Position numbers and translations under genes: made by a program. DNA of 64,000 bases from Paenibacillus_AK sp041641375 (GTDB lineage Bacteria; Bacillota; Bacilli; Paenibacillales; YIM-B00363). This document shows positions 1-8,952 of this stretch, piece by piece (positions within the stretch are counted from its first letter, which is position 1; the number at the start of each line of letters is the position of its first letter). Below the pieces are notes generated by a model. That model saw only the letters and a program-made list of their open reading frames with translations, ran no database searches and had not been told where the DNA came from. The DNA is taken from the NCBI GenBank assembly GCA_041641375.1, contig JBEPYM010000004.1, positions 16,349 to 80,348 of the forward strand, given 5' to 3'.

Positions 1-87
1 ACGCACCCGCCTCCCGTCCTCCGTCTCATATCCGCCCATATCGCGAAAGTTAAGAGCCCCTTCCAGTAAAGCTGCTGCTGTCGTCAT
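1..87 (-). CDS. Tyrosine/serine protein phosphatase, N-terminal fragment (runs off the window)
   Basis: The gene starts at position 87 on the minus strand and leaves the window after 29 codons. The visible peptide contains NFRDMGGYETEDGRRVR, which closely matches the NFRDLGGY..DGR signature at the N-terminus of the IphP-type tyrosine/serine phosphatases. A GGGAGGA ribosome site lies about 8 bases upstream of the ATG. The catalytic CxxGxxR loop is outside the window, so activity cannot be judged. The family call rests on this short but characteristic N-terminal motif. Confidence 0.72.
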   Translation of the reverse strand, partial: MTTAAALLEGALNFRDMGGYETEDGRRVR

Positions 88-245
88 CCTGCTTTGTCCT
101 CCCTTGTCCGTATCATCCTTCAAGAGTACAGGAGCAGCGTTATCCCAGTATTAGGCGAATGTTAACGATGAAACTTTCTGTGACCGAGCGTCGTCTATTG
201 GGGTACAACGAACAAATGGAGTCGAGGAAGGGGCTAACTTCGCAT

Positions 246-878
246 ATGAGACGAAGGATGCACGGGGTATTGCTGATCATGCTTCTGGGCGGGTGCGGTG
301 AGACAGGAACCGAGATGCTGGCTGCCCATACTCCTGCAGAGGATGTTGTTCAATCCATTGAGGTTGACACGTACAACGGCAGATGGTGGGAGAAGAGTGC
401 TCTGGACAGGCTTCGCTCGGATTGGACGGCATTTGAAAAGGAGCATGGAGTGAAGGTGCTTATGTCGGGTAAGGGTAAGGAGCAGGCATTGCTGCAGCTG
501 CGCCGGTATGGAGATGTGACCAAGCTCTTTACCGAAGAAGAGAAGCAACGCATATACCGCAGCTTGTACGAGCGAGCAGGGGAGGAGTTTGCTCTGCATA
601 TCGATTTTCTGGAATGCTGTCAGCCGGAAAAAGCCGACAGCGGTACCATCTTGCGTGTGGACCGTTCGGAGAAGCAAATCCTCGTATCTAGCAAGCAAAA
701 CGGCACATGGTACAAGCTGTCGGAGGATGCGGTCATCCGGGATGCACGGACTGGAAATCCGGCGGCTTTCGAAAGCTTTCGCACGGGACAGAGCGTACGT
801 GTATGGAATACAGGCGCGATTCTAACCTCTGATCCTGCCCATGGAACGGCACTGTACGTTGAGATCAGCAGCGATTGA
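246..878 (+). CDS. Predicted lipoprotein with C-terminal DUF3221-like domain
   Basis: The protein has 210 residues from the ATG at 246. Its N-terminus, MRRRMHGVLLIMLLGGCGE, is a lipoprotein signal with the lipobox cysteine at residue 17. The last 75 residues (GTILRVD ... RTGQSVRVWNTGAI ... DPAHGTALYVEI) resemble the DUF3221 fold of Bacillus YobA-type proteins, in which a small beta domain ends in a VxxTGxI...YP motif. An upstream in-frame ATG at 216 is possible; 246 was preferred because it puts the basic n-region directly before the hydrophobic core and has an AGGAAGGGG site 12 bases upstream. It would be anchored on the outer face of the membrane. Function is unknown. It ends exactly where the convergent acetyltransferase gene ends, with no spacer. 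Confidence 0.7.
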   Translation: MRRRMHGVLLIMLLGGCGETGTEMLAAHTPAEDVVQSIEVDTYNGRWWEKSALDRLRSDWTAFEKEHGVKVLMSGKGKEQALLQLRRYGDVTKLFTEEEKQRIYRSLYERAGEEFALHIDFLECCQPEKADSGTILRVDRSEKQILVSSKQNGTWYKLSEDAVIRDARTGNPAAFESFRTGQSVRVWNTGAILTSDPAHGTALYVEISSD

Positions 879-1337
879 CTAGCTGATTGAATACGAAACC
901 CAATTGCCGCGCTCGCCGCCCATCTTTTCGTAGAAGCGCTGCGCCCGCGCGTTATCGGCAGCGGTTTCCCAGGACATGAAGGCACCGTCGATATCGCGGG
1001 TGTATTTGCGCGCCGCTTCGAACAGGGCCGCCGCCGCTCCCGAGCCTCGTGCGGACTCCGATACATACAAGTCGTTCATGACGGTCGTTCGCTGCGCGCG
1101 CAGTGTGCTGTAGGCGTGATAGACGGTGACGAAGCCGACCAGCTGTCCATTCGCATCCTCAGCGACAAACTGGACGCCGATCGTACCTTCCTGCAGGGAA
1201 TCGATCAGCGCATGCAGCCGGTCTGTCTCCGGTGCCGGGCGTTGATAGAAGTCTACGATATAAGCCAGCATCAATGGCTTGAGGCTCGTTTGGTCTTCGG
1301 GAGTCGTTCGTCGGATCTGGATCGTGGTGTGGTTCAT
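879..1337 (-). CDS. GNAT family N-acetyltransferase
   Basis: This 152-residue protein is a single GNAT domain. The acetyl-CoA-binding segment is visible as VMNDLYVSESARGSGAAAALFEAA (about residues 86-109), with the V/I-x-x-x-x-R-G-x-G-x-A pattern of motif A, followed by SWETAADNARAQRFYEKMGG, the motif B segment that ends most GNAT folds. Members acetylate a primary amine on a small molecule or protein, but the substrate cannot be read from sequence. The gene is divergent from the DUF3052-like gene at 1525 and convergent with the lipoprotein gene upstream. Confidence 0.85.
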   Translation of the reverse strand: MNHTTIQIRRTTPEDQTSLKPLMLAYIVDFYQRPAPETDRLHALIDSLQEGTIGVQFVAEDANGQLVGFVTVYHAYSTLRAQRTTVMNDLYVSESARGSGAAAALFEAARKYTRDIDGAFMSWETAADNARAQRFYEKMGGERGNWVSYSIS

Positions 1338-1524
1338 GGGGTCAGTCTCCTTTTTGGCGATGTGTCATACCTGTATTGTAGGACCTCTCCCGGGCGCATG
1401 CCATGGATTCGTTCGCTATGAATATGGATCGATGTTGGCATAGGCGGGTGCGCAATTCGGCATGATTGAGGTACAATAGAATGCGAATAAGCATGATCAA
1501 TCGGATAAAAGGGTGAGGGCGGAC

Positions 1525-1986
1525 ATGTCGACGGAATCGTTGGTCAAGAAGCTGAATGTGAAGGATCAGAGCAAGCCTTTTCTCGTGTTGAATGCGCCGA
1601 AAGCGTTCGACGAGCTGCGAGGCGAATTTACGGCGGTGTTGCATTCGGAGCCGGAGGCGGACCATACCTATCCGTTCGTTATGGCGTTCGGCGCCACGAT
1701 GGAGGAGCTGAAGGGCGTCGCGGGGCGGGCGGCTTCCGCTGTCGAGCCGGGCGGCTTGCTGTGGCTTTGCTATCCGAAGAAGTCCTCGAAGCTGTACAAG
1801 GGCTCCGATTGCTCGCGCGAATCGGTTGCGCCGATGCTGGCGGGCGAGGGCTACGAGCCGGTTCGGCAAATTGCGATCGACGAGGATTGGTCGGCTCTCC
1901 GCTTCAAGCCGGCAGGAGATATCAAGACGATGACGCGCAAATTCGCGGTGACGGAAGCGGGTAAAGCCCGCACCGGTCAGCAATAA
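1525..1986 (+). CDS. DUF3052-like small cytoplasmic protein
   Basis: The product has 153 residues with no signal peptide or membrane segment. It has the layout of DUF3052-type proteins: an N-terminal strand (FLVLNAPKAFDEL), a helical linker, a GGLLWLCYPKKSSK strand-loop, and a C-terminal DWSALRFKP strand. The ATG at 1525 was preferred over the GTG at 1513 because GGGTGAGGGCGG then sits just upstream as ribosome site. The next gene, a CE7 esterase, begins 14 bases after the stop, so the two are probably co-transcribed. No enzymatic role is known for the family; the assignment is by overall pattern only. Confidence 0.6.
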   Translation: MSTESLVKKLNVKDQSKPFLVLNAPKAFDELRGEFTAVLHSEPEADHTYPFVMAFGATMEELKGVAGRAASAVEPGGLLWLCYPKKSSKLYKGSDCSRESVAPMLAGEGYEPVRQIAIDEDWSALRFKPAGDIKTMTRKFAVTEAGKARTGQQ

Positions 1987-2000
1987 GGGAGGTAGCCGAG

Positions 2001-2957
2001 ATGCCGCAAGTGGATATGCCGATGGAGAAGCTGCTTGTCTATGAAGGGCGGAATCCGAAGCCTGCTGATTTCGACGCGTATTGGGAGCGGGCGCTGGAAG
2101 AGATGAGGGTGGTTGAACCGCAGGTGGAGCTCGTCCCGAGCGAGTTCCAGGTTCCTTTTGCGGAATGCTATGACATGTATTTTACCGGGGTGCGAGGCGC
2201 CCGGATTTACGTGAAGCTGATCAAGCCGAAGGGAGCGGGACCGTTCCCAGCGGTGCTGCAGTTTCACGGGTATACGGCAAATAGCGGGAGCTGGTCGGAC
2301 AAGCTGTCCTATGCGGCCGCCGGCTTTGTCGTAGCGGCGATGGATTGCCGCGGACAGGGCGGACGTTCGGAGGACACGGGCGGGGTGAAGGGGAATACGC
2401 ATCACGGCCAGATTATTCGTGGGTTGGAGGATGGCCCGGATCAGCTGCTGTTCCGGCATATTTTCCTGGATTGCGCCCAGCTTGCGGGTATCGTGATGAA
2501 TATGCCTGAGGTGGACGCGGACCGTGTCGGTGCAATGGGCGGCTCCCAAGGGGGCGGATTGACGCTGGCGTGCGGCGCTCTCGAGCCGAGAGTGAAGCGG
2601 CTTGCTCCGAATTACCCGTTCCTGAGCGACTATAAGCGCGTGTGGGAGATGGATTTGGCTGTAAACGCCTATCAAGAACTGCGGGCGTTCTTCCGCCATC
2701 ACGATCCCCGGCATCTTCGCGAGGAGGAGTGGTTTGAGCGTCTCGGATATATTGATGTGCAGCATCTGGCGGATCGGATACAGGGGGATGTGTATATGTC
2801 CGTCGGGCTGATGGATCAGATTACGCCGCCTTCGACTCAATTTGCCGCGTATAATAAAATCCGATCACCCAAAAGATACGAGATTTACCCGGACTTCGGC
2901 CATGAAAATTTGCCCGGATGGTCCGATCTCGTCATGCAGGATATGCTGAAGCTGTAG
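2001..2957 (+). CDS. Acetyl xylan esterase / cephalosporin-C deacetylase (carbohydrate esterase family 7)
   Basis: The 318-residue protein is an alpha/beta hydrolase of the CE7 family, which removes acetyl groups from xylo-oligosaccharides and from antibiotics such as cephalosporin C. Hallmarks are the RGQGGRSED segment (about residue 117), the nucleophile elbow GGSQGG carrying the catalytic serine (about residue 180), the Asp in VGLMDQITPPST and the His in DFGHE near the C-terminus. It has no signal peptide, in line with the usual cytoplasmic action of CE7 enzymes on imported acetylated oligosaccharides. The start has an AGGGAGG site. Length and motif order are complete. Confidence 0.93.
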   Translation: MPQVDMPMEKLLVYEGRNPKPADFDAYWERALEEMRVVEPQVELVPSEFQVPFAECYDMYFTGVRGARIYVKLIKPKGAGPFPAVLQFHGYTANSGSWSDKLSYAAAGFVVAAMDCRGQGGRSEDTGGVKGNTHHGQIIRGLEDGPDQLLFRHIFLDCAQLAGIVMNMPEVDADRVGAMGGSQGGGLTLACGALEPRVKRLAPNYPFLSDYKRVWEMDLAVNAYQELRAFFRHHDPRHLREEEWFERLGYIDVQHLADRIQGDVYMSVGLMDQITPPSTQFAAYNKIRSPKRYEIYPDFGHENLPGWSDLVMQDMLKL

Positions 2958-3055
2958 GAGAAACCGGCTCGTCGCGCGCTCGAGGGCTTGCAGCGACGGA
3001 CCGGGCTTGTTCTTGGACGCGCGTACATATGGATGAATGAAAAGGAGCTGGGAGG

Positions 3056-5563
3056 GTGTCTGTTGGTTTGCCGATCGATGCGGTTATCGATGATCTGAAG
3101 CGCGCGCTGCAGGAGCAGACGCATGCAGTGCTTGTGGCACCTCCCGGAGCGGGCAAGTCGACGAGGGTCCCACTGACTCTGCTGCACGAGCCGTGGCTCG
3201 CGGGCCGCAAGCTGGTTATGCTGGAGCCTCGCAGGCTGGCGGCGCGCAGTGTGGCGTCGTATATGGCCAGGCAGCTAGGCGAGACGGTCGGCGAGACGGT
3301 CGGCTATCGGGTGCGCCAGGATACGCGGGTCGGACCGCGAACGCGGATTGAGGTCGTGACGGAGGGTGTGCTGACTCGTATGCTTCAGCACGACCCGTCG
3401 CTCGAGGACGTCGGGGCGGTCCTGTTCGACGAGTTTCACGAGCGCAGCATACATGCGGATATGGGGCTCGCGCTTTGTCTGCAGATGAAAGCGTGGTTTC
3501 GTGAGGATCTCCGCCTCCTCGTCATGTCGGCTACCTTGGATGCGGAGCCGACTGCGGCACTGCTCGGGGATGCGCCGGTTGTGCGAAGCGAAGGGCGCGT
3601 CTTTCCGGTGGAGACGGTTTATGCCGAACAGAGAGCCGGCCACGAAGGTGAGCGTTTGGAGAAACGTGTGGCAGACGCGGCAGTGCTCGCGCTAACGCGT
3701 TATGAGGGCGACGTGCTCGTCTTTCTGCCGGGAGCGCCGGAAATACGCCGGACAAGCTCGCAGCTGGGTGAACGGCTGCGGGGGCAAGCGGTGAGAATTG
3801 CGCCACTGTACGGTACGCTGTCGGTAGGTGAGCAGGATCGGGCGATCGCTCCTTCCGTTCCGGGGGAGCGCAAAATTGTGCTGGCGACCTCGATCGCCGA
3901 GACGAGCTTGACGGTGGAGGGCGTGCGGGTCGTCATCGACAGCGGATTGGCCCGGGTGCCGCGGTTCTCGCCTCGGACCGGCATGACGAGGCTGGAGACG
4001 GTCCGCGTATCGAAGGCGTCGGCGGAGCAGCGTCGCGGACGCGCTGGGCGAACGGCGAATGGCGTTTGCCTGCGTCTATGGACGGAGGAGGAGCACCGCG
4101 CGCTGCCGGAGCGGAGCACGCCGGAGATCGCCGAAGCGGATTTGGCGCCGCTGGCGCTGGAGCTGGCAGCCTGGGGAATTGTCGAGCCTGCGGAATTGCG
4201 CTGGCTCGATCCGCCGCCGGCTGCCGCCTATCGCCAAGCGCGTGAGCTGCTTCGCGAGCTCGGCGCATTGGATGAAGCGTGTGCACTAACGGAAGCGGGG
4301 CGACGTATGGCCGAGCTCGGGCTGCATCCGCGGCTGGCTCGGCTGCTGCTTGCGTCTCGCGAGCTGGGATTGGCGGAAACCGCGTGCAGGCTGGCGGCGC
4401 TGTTGGGTGAGCGTGATGTGCTCCGCGGGAATCCGGGAGGCCGCAATGCGGATTTGAGGCTGCGCCTGCAGGAGCTGGCGCGGCCGCATACCGCCGACGA
4501 GGCGGCGATTGCCCGAATCCGCATCGAGGCGGATCGGTTTATGCGGGATTTGCAGCCGACGGAAGCGCAGCAGCCGCGGTTGGGCGCGATCCCGGATGAC
4601 GCTGCGCCCGGGCTGCTGCTCGCTTACGCGTACCCGGATCGAATTGCGCTGCGTCGCGAGGGCGCCGGCCGCTTCCTGCTGAGCGGCGGTCGCGGCGCTG
4701 TGCTGGAGGACGGCCAGCCGCTTGCGTACGAGCCGATGCTCGTGGTGGCGGAGGCGGAGGATGCCGGTGTGGATAGCCGTATCTTATTGGCGGCACCGCT
4801 TGCGCCGGAATGGTTCGAGCGTGTCTTTAGCCCGCTGTTTCAGAAGAGGCGGATTACGTATTGGGATCGTGCGGCGCAAGCGGTACGCAGTCGTGAGCAG
4901 GTGAGCTTTGGCGCGCTCGTGCTGAAGGATGCCCATGCTCAGAGTGCCCCGGCGGAGGAAATTCTCCGTGCACTGCTGGAAGGCATTAAGGAGGAAGGGC
5001 TCGACATCCTGCCATGGTCGAAGCAGGCGGAGCAGCTGCGCGACCGTCTTCGGTTTGCGGGTTTGCATATTCCGGGATACCCCGACGCCACAGATGTTGG
5101 GCTGTTGGGGGCGCTGCCGGAATGGCTCGGTACATTCGCAGACGGGATGCGATCGCGCAGCGACCTTCGGCGAATTCCGCTGATGGCCGCCCTGGAAGGC
5201 TTGCTGAGCTGGGAACAGCGAAGGGAACTGGACCGACTGGCGCCTACTCATCTGGTAGTGCCGAGCGGCTCTCGCATCCCGGTGGATTATTCCGACCCGG
5301 AGGCTCCTGTGCTCGCGGTCCGACTGCAGGAGCTGTTCGGACTGGCGGCAACCCCGGCGGTGGCGGGTGGGAGTGTCCCGCTGACGCTGCACCTGCTGTC
5401 TCCGGCCCATCGTCCGGTGCAGGTGACTCGCGATCTGGTGAGCTTCTGGAAACATACGTATTTTGATGTGAAGAAAGATCTCAAGGGGCGATATCCGAAG
5501 CATTATTGGCCGGACGACCCCTGGAATGCAGTGCCGACGAACCGGGTAAGACCGAAACTGTAG
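3056..5563 (+). CDS. hrpB: ATP-dependent RNA helicase HrpB
   Basis: The 835-residue protein matches the full length of HrpB, a DEAH-box helicase of the cytoplasm. The helicase core shows Walker A APPGAGKST (about residue 28), the DEFH box in DEFHERSIHAD, motif III VMSATLD, motif V ATSIAETSLTVEGV and motif VI QRRGRAGRT. The helicase-associated domain and the long HrpB-specific C-terminal domain follow (for example YPDRIALRR and PKHYWPDDPW). The GTG at 3056 is preceded by AAAGGAG at 3041-3047 with ideal spacing. HrpB is implicated in RNA metabolism, but its substrate is not well established. It follows the esterase by about 100 bases and is read as a separate or loosely coupled unit. Confidence 0.95.
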   Translation: MSVGLPIDAVIDDLKRALQEQTHAVLVAPPGAGKSTRVPLTLLHEPWLAGRKLVMLEPRRLAARSVASYMARQLGETVGETVGYRVRQDTRVGPRTRIEVVTEGVLTRMLQHDPSLEDVGAVLFDEFHERSIHADMGLALCLQMKAWFREDLRLLVMSATLDAEPTAALLGDAPVVRSEGRVFPVETVYAEQRAGHEGERLEKRVADAAVLALTRYEGDVLVFLPGAPEIRRTSSQLGERLRGQAVRIAPLYGTLSVGEQDRAIAPSVPGERKIVLATSIAETSLTVEGVRVVIDSGLARVPRFSPRTGMTRLETVRVSKASAEQRRGRAGRTANGVCLRLWTEEEHRALPERSTPEIAEADLAPLALELAAWGIVEPAELRWLDPPPAAAYRQARELLRELGALDEACALTEAGRRMAELGLHPRLARLLLASRELGLAETACRLAALLGERDVLRGNPGGRNADLRLRLQELARPHTADEAAIARIRIEADRFMRDLQPTEAQQPRLGAIPDDAAPGLLLAYAYPDRIALRREGAGRFLLSGGRGAVLEDGQPLAYEPMLVVAEAEDAGVDSRILLAAPLAPEWFERVFSPLFQKRRITYWDRAAQAVRSREQVSFGALVLKDAHAQSAPAEEILRALLEGIKEEGLDILPWSKQAEQLRDRLRFAGLHIPGYPDATDVGLLGALPEWLGTFADGMRSRSDLRRIPLMAALEGLLSWEQRRELDRLAPTHLVVPSGSRIPVDYSDPEAPVLAVRLQELFGLAATPAVAGGSVPLTLHLLSPAHRPVQVTRDLVSFWKHTYFDVKKDLKGRYPKHYWPDDPWNAVPTNRVRPKL

Positions 5564-5631
5564 TCAACATTTTCCTCGATCATACCGATAAAATCATGTG
5601 GAGTCTATTTTACTACCTTGGGAGATGACTA

Positions 5632-7893
5632 ATGAGCATGAAGGATCGGTTGATCGTCGGTAAGGTATTGCTGGTTTGCTTGCTGGCGTTTGCGAGCGTG
5701 GCTTTCACAGCTTCGCCTGCTGCGGCAAACTCAGCGGATTACACGTTTCTTGTGTACATGAACGGTTCGGATTTGGAAAGCAAGGATGAGCAAGGGTCTG
5801 CTACGAAGGACTTGATCGAGATGATGGCGGTCGGCTCCAAGCCGAATGTGAATGTCGTTGTCGAAACGGGCGGCACTGCGGAGTGGATGAATGAATGGGT
5901 TCGTGCAGACCGAAATCAGCGCTGGCTTGTCAAGAAGGGCGGTCTGGAGCTGCTGGATGACAGCCTGGGTGCTCGCAATATTGGCGAAAGCAAGACGCTG
6001 CAGGACTTTGTGGAATGGGGCATCAAAAAGTATCCGGCCAAGAAATATGCATTGGTGTTCTGGAACCACGGAGCAGGTTCGGTTAATGGCTTTGGAGCGG
6101 ACGAGCTGTTCGACGGGGATTCCTTGCTCTTGCCGGAGATTGATCGGGCTCTCAAGGCGGCCAAGCAAAATACCGGCGTAACCTTCGAGCTGATCGGCTT
6201 TGACGCCTGTTTGATGGCGACCATAGAAACAGCGTCGATGTCGGCAAATTATGCTCGTTATATGGTGGCCTCCGAAGAGCTCGAGCCAGGTCACGGATGG
6301 GACTACGAGCCCATCCTCCAAGCAATTGTCGCAAATCCATCGATTGACGGTGCTTTGCTTGGCCGTGCCATTGTGGACGGTTACCGCAAGCATGCAATTC
6401 GCGAGCAAACCCAGGATGAGATTACGTTATCCGTCGTCGACCTGAGTAAGATTGCGGCCGTCGAAGCAGCACTGAACGGCTTTATTGCAATGGCGAAGGC
6501 TGATCTGGGCAATCCGGAGCGTCTGCGTGGCTTGTCTTACGCCCGAAGCCGCTCGGAGGACTACGGGACAAGCGGCGCACATGGCGGAAATACGGATATG
6601 GTCGACTTGGTCGATCTGGTGAAGCATGCGGCCGATCTTTATCCTCAAGCTTCCAAAGCGGTAGTGGATGCGGTCAACGCTGCAGTCGTCTACAATATCA
6701 ATTCGGTATCCAAGCCTCGCGCGGCCGGGCTTGCGATTTATTTCCCCTACAAGGATCGAGACAATTTCAAAGGCAACGCGGCGATTTACTCCACACTTCC
6801 TTTTTCCGCTGTTTATAGGGATTTCGTTAAAGAATATGCGGGACTTATGCTGGAAGACACAGAGCCGGTCGGTTTTGTAAATCCGGTTCCGCAGGCAGCT
6901 GAAATTCGCCAAGGGGTTACACAATACTCCGTCGTCATCCGTGAGGAGAACCGTCAGGATATTGCCGAGGCGTATTCGGTGCTCGCTCGTGTCGTAGATG
7001 GCTCCGAGACCAAAATCATGTTCCTCGGAATGGATGACGAAATTGCCTACAATGAGAAAACCGGTGTGCTGAGCGATGAATTTGCCGGAGAGTGGGTAAC
7101 GCTGAACGGAAATTTCGTATCGATGTTCCTCTCGAACTATGGCGACGATTACACAGAGTATGCGATTCCAGCCAAGCTAAATGGGAAAGAGCTGGACCTG
7201 ATGGTGATGTACAGCCACCGAACAGGTGAATCGAAGGTGATCGGCGGCTGGACGGGTGTTAATCCGGTGAGCGGCCAGGCGGATAAAAATATCATCAAGG
7301 TTAAACAGGGGGACACGATCATCCCGATGTTTTACACCTATGATTCGGCCACAGATGAGGACGGTTTTATGGAGGGCCCTGCTTTCAAGGTTGGACGGGA
7401 GTTGAAGCTGGGAGCTGCCCCGCTGCCGAAGGGTGTGTATTCATATGGGTTCTACGTGGTAGACTTCTCGCAGAATGAGGCATATTCCGAGTTTGTCGAT
7501 TTTGAAATTGGCGCTGCCGCACCGGTACCGGCTAATCGACCAGCTGCGATCCAGGTTAAAATAAATGGGGAGCTGCAGTCCTACTCCCAGCCTCCTGTCG
7601 TGATCAACGACCGAACCATGGTTCCGCTGCGCGCCATCTTCGAAAAGCTGGGTGCAGAGATCAAGTGGGACGGCGATACGCGCACGGTCACAGCGACGCG
7701 CGGCGCTACTGTCGTCGTACTGCAGGTAGGATCGGCGAATGCCTCCGTCAACGGCAGCCTTGTGAAGCTTGATCAGGCGGCAGATATCGTGAATGACAGT
7801 ACGATGGTGCCGGTTAGATTTGTGAGCGAGGCTATGGGTGCAGAGGTTGGTTGGGATGGCGATACCCGAACGGTGCTCATTCGAACAAAATAG
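5632..7893 (+). CDS. Secreted clostripain-like cysteine protease (C11) with C-terminal copper-amine-oxidase-like stalk domain
   Basis: This 753-residue exported protein begins with a signal peptide (hydrophobic stretch to about residue 32, ending SPAAANS). The N-terminal 400 residues are a C11 peptidase domain: the catalytic His lies in FWNHGAG (H146) and the catalytic Cys in GFDACLM (C193), the pair used by clostripain to cleave after Arg or Lys. A middle beta-rich region follows. Residues about 645-753 form two copies of the copper-amine-oxidase N-terminal-like repeat (NDRTMVPLRAIFEKLGAE ... WDGDTRTV and NDSTMVPVRFVSEAMGAE ... WDGDTRTV), a module common on secreted Paenibacillus proteins and thought to hold them at the wall. 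The start at 5632 has GGGAGATG upstream. It is monocistronic, followed by a terminator. Confidence 0.93.
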   Translation: MSMKDRLIVGKVLLVCLLAFASVAFTASPAAANSADYTFLVYMNGSDLESKDEQGSATKDLIEMMAVGSKPNVNVVVETGGTAEWMNEWVRADRNQRWLVKKGGLELLDDSLGARNIGESKTLQDFVEWGIKKYPAKKYALVFWNHGAGSVNGFGADELFDGDSLLLPEIDRALKAAKQNTGVTFELIGFDACLMATIETASMSANYARYMVASEELEPGHGWDYEPILQAIVANPSIDGALLGRAIVDGYRKHAIREQTQDEITLSVVDLSKIAAVEAALNGFIAMAKADLGNPERLRGLSYARSRSEDYGTSGAHGGNTDMVDLVDLVKHAADLYPQASKAVVDAVNAAVVYNINSVSKPRAAGLAIYFPYKDRDNFKGNAAIYSTLPFSAVYRDFVKEYAGLMLEDTEPVGFVNPVPQAAEIRQGVTQYSVVIREENRQDIAEAYSVLARVVDGSETKIMFLGMDDEIAYNEKTGVLSDEFAGEWVTLNGNFVSMFLSNYGDDYTEYAIPAKLNGKELDLMVMYSHRTGESKVIGGWTGVNPVSGQADKNIIKVKQGDTIIPMFYTYDSATDEDGFMEGPAFKVGRELKLGAAPLPKGVYSYGFYVVDFSQNEAYSEFVDFEIGAAAPVPANRPAAIQVKINGELQSYSQPPVVINDRTMVPLRAIFEKLGAEIKWDGDTRTVTATRGATVVVLQVGSANASVNGSLVKLDQAADIVNDSTMVPVRFVSEAMGAEVGWDGDTRTVLIRTK

Positions 7894-7902
7894 GTTGTGG
7901 CA

Positions 7903-7939
7903 AGGGGCTTGGCTCAGAGATGAGTCGGGCCCCGTTTTT
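7903..7939 (+). terminator. Probable rho-independent terminator after the C11 protease gene
   Basis: A hairpin pairs GGGGC with GCCCC around an imperfect middle and a CTC/GAG inner helix, followed by GTTTTTG. It begins about 10 bases after the protease stop codon. Confidence 0.6.
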
Positions 7940-8480
7940 GTCTGCGGGTGAAGTGAGGTGTTATCGCTTGGATTTGTGGACGGACGGGTGGATGGGCTGG
8001 CGAATTGCGATAGGCGGCGGATAGGCGGGGAGACGGTGGAAACGGTGGGTACGGTTCGTTTAGTTGCAAGATGTGCACCATTTTGGAGTGGATGAGCTCT
8101 GTGAGCTTCCTATGTTGCAGAAAAGAGTAGATTTTAGTTGAATCTACCTTGTGACCATTGGTCAATTAAAGATATGTGCTCTTTATTGCAACATACGCGC
8201 AGCATTCATGCGAATGTAAAGATTATGGTGCAAAAATTGCATCATGATTAAGGGGGACGGTTGTGCATATGGGCGATAGCTGAGCGAGTAGCGGGAGTTG
8301 ACCGGGGGCTGTCGACGAATTCGAGGCAGAATTTGACCGTACACATGCGCCGCAAAGCGGATCCCGGAACGATTCCATCGGCTAGCACCCCCAACGAAGC
8401 CTAAACCTAACATGATTGCGTTATATATAACTGAATTCGCCCGGAAAACAACAAAAATCACCCTAAAACCGAATAAATAG
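7940..8480. other. Long intergenic region without a convincing gene
   Basis: About 540 bases separate the protease terminator from the PII promoter. Minus-strand reading frames of 83 and 92 codons exist here, but they lack good ribosome sites and have arginine- and proline-rich translations typical of non-coding sequence. The stretch 8058-8245 is AT-richer and carries spaced TTGCA words (at 8064, 8115, 8186 and 8237), some as TTGCAA/TTGCAG and one as the inverse TTGCAACA. This looks like a decayed dispersed intergenic element rather than a gene. Confidence 0.5.
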
Positions 8481-8509
8481 TTGACATCAACCGTATAACG
8501 TGAGATATT
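8481..8509 (+). promoter_or_regulatory. SigA-type promoter of the PII-AmtB operon with a possible GlnR/TnrA half-matched site
   Basis: TTGACA (8481-8486) and GATATT (8504-8509) are separated by exactly 17 bases. The -10 region overlaps CGTGA-N7-TTTCA (8499-8515), which differs at two positions from the GlnR/TnrA consensus TGTNA-N7-TNACA. Nitrogen control by such a regulator would be expected for this operon; the promoter match is strong and the operator match is weak. Confidence 0.65.
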
Positions 8510-8584
8510 TTTTCATATCAAGTAAGGAAACCTGAACATTATAGCACCGAATAACCCCTATTATTCAGATTGAAGGTGACATGC

Positions 8585-8950
8585 GTGAAAAAAATCGAAG
8601 CGATTCTCAGACCGCAGAAGCTGCACGACACGATTAAAGCGCTGCATACAATCGGTGTCACAGCTTTTACGGTCAGCCAAGTGGTCGGCCGCGGACAGCA
8701 GAAGGATACCAAGGGAACCTACCGCGGACACAATTATACGGTCAGCCTGCATCCGAAGGTGAAGATGGAGATCGTTGTCTCCGACTTTATGGTGGAGAAC
8801 ACGGTGAAGGCAGTGATCGCGGCGGCGAAGACGGGAGAAGCCGGAGACGGCAAAATTTTCGTAACCTCGGTTGAGCAAGCTTACAACATTCGTACCGGCG
8901 TCGTCGATGAGACGATTGATGAGCTACAGAGCCAACGGGAGGCGCAGTAA
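8585..8950 (+). CDS. glnK: Nitrogen regulatory protein PII (GlnK/GlnB family)
   Basis: The product has 121 residues from the GTG at 8585, which has AAGGTGA just upstream and gives the canonical start (V/M)KKIEAILRP. It is a complete PII trimer subunit: the T-loop region GRGQQKDTKGTYRGHNYTV retains tyrosines at positions 46 and 51, followed by the B-loop TGEAGDGKIFV that binds ATP and 2-oxoglutarate. PII proteins sense energy and nitrogen status and, when paired with amtB, dock onto AmtB to block ammonium uptake. The amtB start is two bases after its stop codon, so the two form an operon. Whether Tyr51 is modified here is unknown; many Firmicutes lack the uridylyltransferase. Confidence 0.93.
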   Translation: MKKIEAILRPQKLHDTIKALHTIGVTAFTVSQVVGRGQQKDTKGTYRGHNYTVSLHPKVKMEIVVSDFMVENTVKAVIAAAKTGEAGDGKIFVTSVEQAYNIRTGVVDETIDELQSQREAQ

Positions 8951-8952
8951 TT

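Noticed and set aside
7914..8461. Two minus-strand reading frames of 83 and 92 codons in the long intergenic region
   Set aside because: No ribosome sites, skewed Arg/Pro/His composition and overlap with an AT-rich repeat-like stretch; most likely chance frames.
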